Source of the DNA: Treponema sp. UBA4267
GTDB taxonomy: Bacteria; Spirochaetota; Spirochaetia; Treponematales; Treponemataceae
Length of the DNA stretch: 25,372 nucleotides
NCBI GenBank assembly: GCA_002395155.1
Contig: DGWD01000023.1
Coordinates: 1 to 25,372, forward strand
Reading direction: 5' to 3'
Positions within the stretch are counted from its first letter, which is position 1. Every line of letters starts with the position of its first letter. The translations under genes were made by a program, and so were the position numbers. The notes beneath the pieces are model-generated. The model did no database searches, was not told where the DNA came from, and saw only the letters and a list, made by a program, of their open reading frames with translations. This document shows, in pieces, positions 21,518 through 25,372 of the stretch.

Positions 21518-22312
21518 ATGACATATTCTTATTTTCCAGGCTGTACGCTAAAAAACAAGGCTATTGACCTTGATATTTATGCGCGCAAGTCTGCGGAAGC
21601 ATTAGGATTCACACTTGAAGAAATTCCTGAATGGCAGTGCTGTGGAGGTGAATACCCTATGGCAAAAGATGAAATTGCATCAAAGCTTTCATCTGTACGC
21701 GCACTGGCAAATGCCCGCGATTCAGGAAAAGACTTGGTTACTCTCTGTTCTGCATGCTACAACGTTCTTAAACAGGTTAACAACGATGTTGCTACAGACG
21801 AGACAGTAGCTTTCAAGGTGAATAATTATCTCAAGCAGGATGAAATTGAGTACCATGGAGAAGCAAAAGTTCTTCATTATCTTGAAATTCTGCGCGATGT
21901 TGTAGGCTGGGACAAGGTAAAAGCAGCAGTAAAAAAGCCATTTACAGGCAAAAAGATTGGTGCTTATTACGGATGTCTTCTTTTAAGACCTGGTAAAGTT
22001 CTCCAGTTGGATGATCCAGAAAATCCAAAGCTGATTGAAGATTTTATAAAAGCAATTGGTGGAACACCAGTTATTTACGCCCAGAGAAATGAGTGTTGTG
22101 GTGCCTACACAATGTTTGAAGATGAATCAATCCCTAAAAATAGAACAAAGAAAATTCTTTCGAATGCAGAAGATATGGGTGCAGATTTCCTTGTAACTTC
22201 ATGTCCTCTTTGTCGCTATAACCTTATCAAAAATAAAGGTGATTCTAAACTTGACATTATTTACTTCACAGAACTTCTTGCTGAAGCTCTTGGCTTGAAG
22301 GAGGAAGCATAA
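21518..22312 (+). CDS. hdrB: Heterodisulfide-reductase-like subunit B (two CCG domains)
   Basis: The protein (264 residues from ATG 21518, begins MTYSYFPGC) has two cysteine-rich CCG domains. The first shows FPGC, WQCCGGE and CSAC; the second shows YYGC, NECCGAY and CPLC. In the HdrB family these bind two unusual [4Fe-4S] clusters that cleave a disulfide. GGGAG lies five bases before ATG 21518. The in-frame ATG at 21506 has no ribosome-binding site and would include it, so I prefer 21518. The stop overlaps the start of hdrC by one base (TAATG). The natural disulfide in a non-methanogen is unknown, perhaps a DsrC-like protein. Confidence 0.93.
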   Translation: MTYSYFPGCTLKNKAIDLDIYARKSAEALGFTLEEIPEWQCCGGEYPMAKDEIASKLSSVRALANARDSGKDLVTLCSACYNVLKQVNNDVATDETVAFKVNNYLKQDEIEYHGEAKVLHYLEILRDVVGWDKVKAAVKKPFTGKKIGAYYGCLLLRPGKVLQLDDPENPKLIEDFIKAIGGTPVIYAQRNECCGAYTMFEDESIPKNRTKKILSNAEDMGADFLVTSCPLCRYNLIKNKGDSKLDIIYFTELLAEALGLKEEA

Positions 22313-22701
22313 TGGAAAACAATGAAATTGCAAAAGAAATTATCCTTCTAAAAAGTGGAGTAAATCCAAAAAAATGTATGGTCTGCGGAAAATGTTCTGC
22401 TACTTGTCCAAATTATGATGCTATGGAATATCATCCACATCAGTTTGTTCAGATGGTAGAAAACGGAGATCTTGAACCACTTTTAAAATCAAAATCAATC
22501 TATGCATGTCTTTCTTGTTTTGCCTGTCTGGAACGTTGTCCACGTCAGGTTGAACCTGCAAAACTGATTGATGGTGTACGTCAGTATGTTGAAGGCCAGC
22601 GTGGTCCTCATCATCTTGATCCAGTTCAGGTTCCTGAACATCTGGATGACGACATGCCTCAGCAGGCAATCGTTAGTGCTTTCAGAAAGTACAAAAAATA
22701 A
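22312..22701 (+). CDS. hdrC: Heterodisulfide-reductase-like subunit C (2 x [4Fe-4S])
   Basis: The 129-residue ferredoxin-like protein has two complete cluster motifs, CMVCGKCSATCP (22-33) and CLSCFACLERCP (66-77). It passes electrons between HdrA and HdrB. GGAGG lies just upstream within the end of hdrB, and the start overlaps the hdrB stop. It is followed by hdrA after 15 bases. Length and arrangement are normal for soluble HdrC. Confidence 0.94.
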   Translation: MENNEIAKEIILLKSGVNPKKCMVCGKCSATCPNYDAMEYHPHQFVQMVENGDLEPLLKSKSIYACLSCFACLERCPRQVEPAKLIDGVRQYVEGQRGPHHLDPVQVPEHLDDDMPQQAIVSAFRKYKK

Positions 22702-22716
22702 GGAGTGACATAAGAA

Positions 22717-24729
22717 ATGGAAAGAATTGGTGTATTTGTATGTCACTGTGGTACTAACATTGCCGGAACAGTTGACGTAGCAAAAGTTGCAGAAGAACTT
22801 GGAAAGGTAGACGGAGTTGTATATTCAACTCACTACACTTACATGTGTTCATCTGCCGGTCAGAAAATGATTGAAGACCATATCAAAGACGACAAATTAA
22901 CTGGTGTTGTTCTTTGTTCATGTTCTCCACGTATGCACGAAAAAACCTTCCGTTCATGTGCAGAACGTGCTGGTCTCAACCCATTCAAAGTTGAAGTTGC
23001 AAATATCCGTGAACAGACTTCATGGGTAATGAAAGATATGGAGCAGGCTACAGAAAAGGCCATTGCTCTTGGTAAAGCTGCCATTGCAAAGACAATCCTT
23101 GACACACCTCTTATCGCAGGTGAAACTCCAATGACAAAGCGTGCTTTGGTAATTGGTGGTGGTATTGCCGGAATTACAGCAGCTCTTGATATTGCAGATG
23201 CTGGCTTCCCTGTAGACATCGTAGAAAAAGACTACACTGTCGGCGGTAAGATGGCTAAGCTTGATAAAACCTTCCCTACTTTGGACTGTGCATCTTGTAT
23301 CGTAACTCCAAAAATGACAGAAGTAAGCCAGAATCCTAACATCCGCATTCTTTCAGCTTCTGAAGTTTGCGGAGTTAGAGGATATATCGGAAACTTCGAA
23401 ATCGATATCAAACGTCACCCACGCTATGTTGATGAAACAAAGTGTACAGGTTGTGGTGCTTGTATCGAAAAGTGTCCTAACAAGAAGGTTCCAAACAGCT
23501 TTAACCTTGGTTTGAATAACCGCAAGGCAATTGATATTCCTTTTGCTCAGGCTGTTCCAAAGGTAGCAAACATTGATGCTAATTACTGTCTTCACATGAA
23601 GGGACTTGCAAACGGTAAAGATAACGTTTGTGGTTTATGTGAAAAAGCATGTGCAGCAGAAGCTATCAAGTTTGATCAGAAAGAAGAAATTATTACAGAG
23701 AAGTATGGTGCAATCATTGTAGCTACAGGTTACAATCCTATTTCTCTTGAAAAATTTGATGAATACGCTTACAGCCAGAGCCCAGACGTTGTATCTTCTC
23801 TTGAATTTGAACGTCTCTGTAACGCATCTGGTCCTACAAACGGTCACCTTCTCCGCCCTTCAGACGGAAAAGAGCCAAAGACTATCGTATTCGTTCAGTG
23901 TGTTGGTTCGCGCTGTTCAGCTGATTCTACAAAGGGTCACGAGTACTGCTCAAAGATCTGCTGTATGTATACTGCAAAGCACGCAATCCTTACACGCGAC
24001 CACTATCCTGATACAAACTGTTATGTATTCTATATTGATGTTCGTACTCCAGGTAAACTCTTTGATGAGTTCTACCGCCGTGCCGTTGAACAGTATGGTG
24101 TACACTACATTAAAGGTCAGGTAGGAAAAGTTACTCCACAGAGTGACGGAACTCTTGATGTTCAAGGAAGCGACTTAATTTTGAATAAGCAGGTTCACAT
24201 TAAGGCTGATATGGTTGTTCTTGCAGCCTCTATCGAAGCAGACAAATCTGCGCGTCCACTTGCTACAATGCTTACAACTTCTATGGACAATAACGACTTC
24301 TTCCTCGAAGCTCATGCTAAACTTCGTCCTGTTGAATCTCCAACTGCAGGTATTTTCCTTGCAGGCTGCTGTCAGGGACCAAAAGATATTCCAGAAACTG
24401 TTGCTCAGTCATCTGGTGCCGCTGCAAAGGCAATCTGCTTGCTCGTAAAAGACAAGCTTAAGAACGACCCTTGTACTGCACAGCCTGATGAAAATGCTTG
24501 TAACGGTTGTGGACAGTGTCAGAACGTTTGTCCTTACGGAGCTATTTCTTATGTTGATAAGGATTTCCGTGGTCCAAACAGAACTACAATCACACGTCAC
24601 GTATCACAGGTAAACAGTGCTATGTGTCACGGTTGTGGTGCATGTACAGTTACTTGTCCTTCTGGAGCTATGGATCTTAAGGGATTCAGCAACAAACAAA
24701 TCTTGGCGGAGGTTGATTCAGTATTGTAA
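22717..24729 (+). CDS. hdrA: Heterodisulfide-reductase-like subunit A (bifurcating flavoprotein)
   Basis: The 670-residue protein is the FAD-containing core of the soluble Hdr complex and the proposed site of flavin-based electron bifurcation. Visible features are an N-terminal VCHCGTNIAG region (Cys9, Cys11), the FAD-binding VIGGGIAGITAALDIADAG (about 145-163), CASCIVTPKM (about 190), ferredoxin motifs CTGCGACIEKCP (about 243-254) and CGLCEKACAAEAI (about 305), and the C-terminal pair CNGCGQCQNVCP (about 595) and CHGCGACTVTCP (about 637). All clusters look complete. Length is typical of HdrA. AAGGAG lies upstream of the ATG. A hairpin region follows before the flxD-like gene. Confidence 0.95.
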   Translation: MERIGVFVCHCGTNIAGTVDVAKVAEELGKVDGVVYSTHYTYMCSSAGQKMIEDHIKDDKLTGVVLCSCSPRMHEKTFRSCAERAGLNPFKVEVANIREQTSWVMKDMEQATEKAIALGKAAIAKTILDTPLIAGETPMTKRALVIGGGIAGITAALDIADAGFPVDIVEKDYTVGGKMAKLDKTFPTLDCASCIVTPKMTEVSQNPNIRILSASEVCGVRGYIGNFEIDIKRHPRYVDETKCTGCGACIEKCPNKKVPNSFNLGLNNRKAIDIPFAQAVPKVANIDANYCLHMKGLANGKDNVCGLCEKACAAEAIKFDQKEEIITEKYGAIIVATGYNPISLEKFDEYAYSQSPDVVSSLEFERLCNASGPTNGHLLRPSDGKEPKTIVFVQCVGSRCSADSTKGHEYCSKICCMYTAKHAILTRDHYPDTNCYVFYIDVRTPGKLFDEFYRRAVEQYGVHYIKGQVGKVTPQSDGTLDVQGSDLILNKQVHIKADMVVLAASIEADKSARPLATMLTTSMDNNDFFLEAHAKLRPVESPTAGIFLAGCCQGPKDIPETVAQSSGAAAKAICLLVKDKLKNDPCTAQPDENACNGCGQCQNVCPYGAISYVDKDFRGPNRTTITRHVSQVNSAMCHGCGACTVTCPSGAMDLKGFSNKQILAEVDSVL

Positions 24730-24796
24730 TGAAACAAGATATACAGGATAAAAAGGATAAAAATAAAATCCTGATTATCCTCCCTATTCTGTTTCA
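24730..24796 (+). other. Nested inverted repeats between hdrA and the flxD-like gene
   Basis: TGAAACA (24730-24736) pairs with TGTTTCA (24790-24796). Inside it GGATAA (24746-24751) pairs with TTATCC (24775-24780), and AGGAT (24754-24758) pairs with ATCCT (24768-24772). The three helices are co-axial in order, forming one long hairpin. There is no T-run, so it is more likely an mRNA-processing/stability element or a dispersed palindromic repeat than a terminator. Confidence 0.6.
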
Positions 24797-24810
24797 CAAA
24801 TCTGAAAAAT

Positions 24811-25257
24811 ATGATTATGAGTGAAAATAAGACATGGACGCCAAAGATTGTAGCATTCTGCTGTAACTGGTGTTCTTATGCAGGTGCAGACCTGGCTGGT
24901 AACAACCGCCTCGAATATCCTGGAAACGTAAAGATTATCCGTATTCCATGCTCATGCCGCTTGAATCCTTTGTTTATTCTGCGCGCATTCCAGCGCGGAG
25001 CTGACGGAGTTATTTTGTGTGGCTGCCACCCTGGTGACTGTCACTATTCTACAGGTAACTACTTCGCACGTCGTCGTATGACCCTTCTCTTCTCTATGCT
25101 CGACTTCCTGGGAATTGAAAAAGGCCGCACACGTGTTGAATGGTGTTCTGCTGCAGAAGGTGTTCGCTTTGCAGGAATTATGAATGATTTCGTAAAGCAG
25201 ATTACTGAGCTTGGCGAATGTAAAAAGCTGGAGGATGTAAGATGCAAGACAAATTAA
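24811..25257 (+). CDS. MvhD/FlxD-like iron-sulfur electron-transfer protein
   Basis: The 148-residue protein matches the MvhD family (2Fe-2S electron-transfer subunit that docks on HdrA). Conserved cysteines are in VAFCCNWCSYAGAD (about 14-27), RIPCSCRL (about 48-55) and ILCGCHPGDCHY (about 71-82). In methanogens MvhD carries electrons from hydrogenase to HdrA; in other bacteria FlxD or formate-linked paralogues do the same from NADH or formate. Starts at 24811 or 24817 are both possible and neither has a clear Shine-Dalgarno sequence. Its end overlaps the next gene by 16 bases. No hydrogenase gene is visible here. Confidence 0.92.
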   Translation: MIMSENKTWTPKIVAFCCNWCSYAGADLAGNNRLEYPGNVKIIRIPCSCRLNPLFILRAFQRGADGVILCGCHPGDCHYSTGNYFARRRMTLLFSMLDFLGIEKGRTRVEWCSAAEGVRFAGIMNDFVKQITELGECKKLEDVRCKTN

Positions 25258-25372
25258 TCGCACGTGCAAAAGAACTCCTTGCAGAAGGAAAAGTTCAGAA
25301 AGTAGTTGGCTGGAAGAAAGGTCTTTTTGAAGATGATATTACTCCTGCAGTATTCAACTCTGCAGAAGAACT
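25242..25372 (+). CDS. Start of a further Hdr/Flx-associated protein (runs off right edge)
   Basis: The ATG at 25242 has GGAGG seven bases upstream and overlaps the end of the flxD-like gene in another frame. The 43 visible codons begin MQDKLIARAKELLAEGKVQK, continuing VVGWKKGLFEDD and PAVFNSAEE. This N-terminus, a short helix followed by 'vvGw..G......PaVf.....', resembles the cluster-binding proteins next to Hdr genes (FlxB/FlxC-type or F420-hydrogenase-beta-like, with [4Fe-4S] clusters further on). The diagnostic cysteines lie outside the window. Confidence 0.65.
   Translation, partial: MQDKLIARAKELLAEGKVQKVVGWKKGLFEDDITPAVFNSAEE

Overview
The window joins two unlike pieces of DNA. Positions 1 to about 18,785 are the right-hand part of an integrated tailed phage (siphovirus-like, HK97-type head). 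Positions about 18,785 to 25,372 are ordinary host chromosome with energy-metabolism genes. The host looks like a fermentative anaerobe with moderately low G+C. A gut or rumen Treponema (spirochaete) fits the style of the malate dehydrogenase-fumarase pair and the Hdr/Flx operon, but the genus is an inference from gene content only.

Prophage, read on the minus strand from right to left: a tyrosine integrase (17107-18534) beside a tRNA-Gly gene; a small excisionase-type HTH protein (16195-16407); terminase small and large subunits (15630-16172, 14419-15633); portal (13086-14288); an unexpected receiver-like/LuxR-HTH regulator (12415-13068); prohead protease (11792-12421); major capsid protein (10407-11714); three small neck genes (8839-10226); and, after a 7-kb interruption, two tail genes (1135-1914 and 1-1138, the latter running off the left edge). 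A MacroD-type macrodomain gene (16604-17110) is the only plus-strand gene in the integrase/terminase end. The capsid gene is bracketed by strong RNA hairpins (11748-11777 and 10228-10375), which suggests its message is insulated from the rest of the late operon.

Cargo island (about 1937-8838): the late operon is interrupted between the neck and tail genes by an A+T-rich block. It holds a DUF5677/HEPN-like protein, a gene of unknown function split by one in-frame TAG, a 42-residue proline-rich peptide with a tandem repeat, a three-helix membrane protein, and a complete Type III restriction-modification system (res and mod). This is probably a defence/accessory island carried by the prophage. 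The leading gene of the island and the macrodomain gene share an unusual upstream architecture: an identical 30-bp repeat ending in TCTAGAC, then CACT(A/C)A, 17 bp, TATAAT, and an ATG only 6-7 bases later. That predicts co-regulated, leaderless (5'-UTR-free) mRNAs. Three tandem 12-bp units around the same TCTAGA core precede the integrase.

Chromosome: tRNA-Gly(TCC) with its own promoter and terminator, then a plus-strand series mdh (LDH-family fold but with the malate-type Arg), fumC, hdrB, hdrC, hdrA, an mvhD/flxD-like gene and the start of a further Flx/Hdr-associated gene. Together these suggest the reductive branch oxaloacetate-malate-fumarate, next to a flavin-based electron-bifurcating heterodisulfide-reductase-like complex that would balance NADH and ferredoxin.
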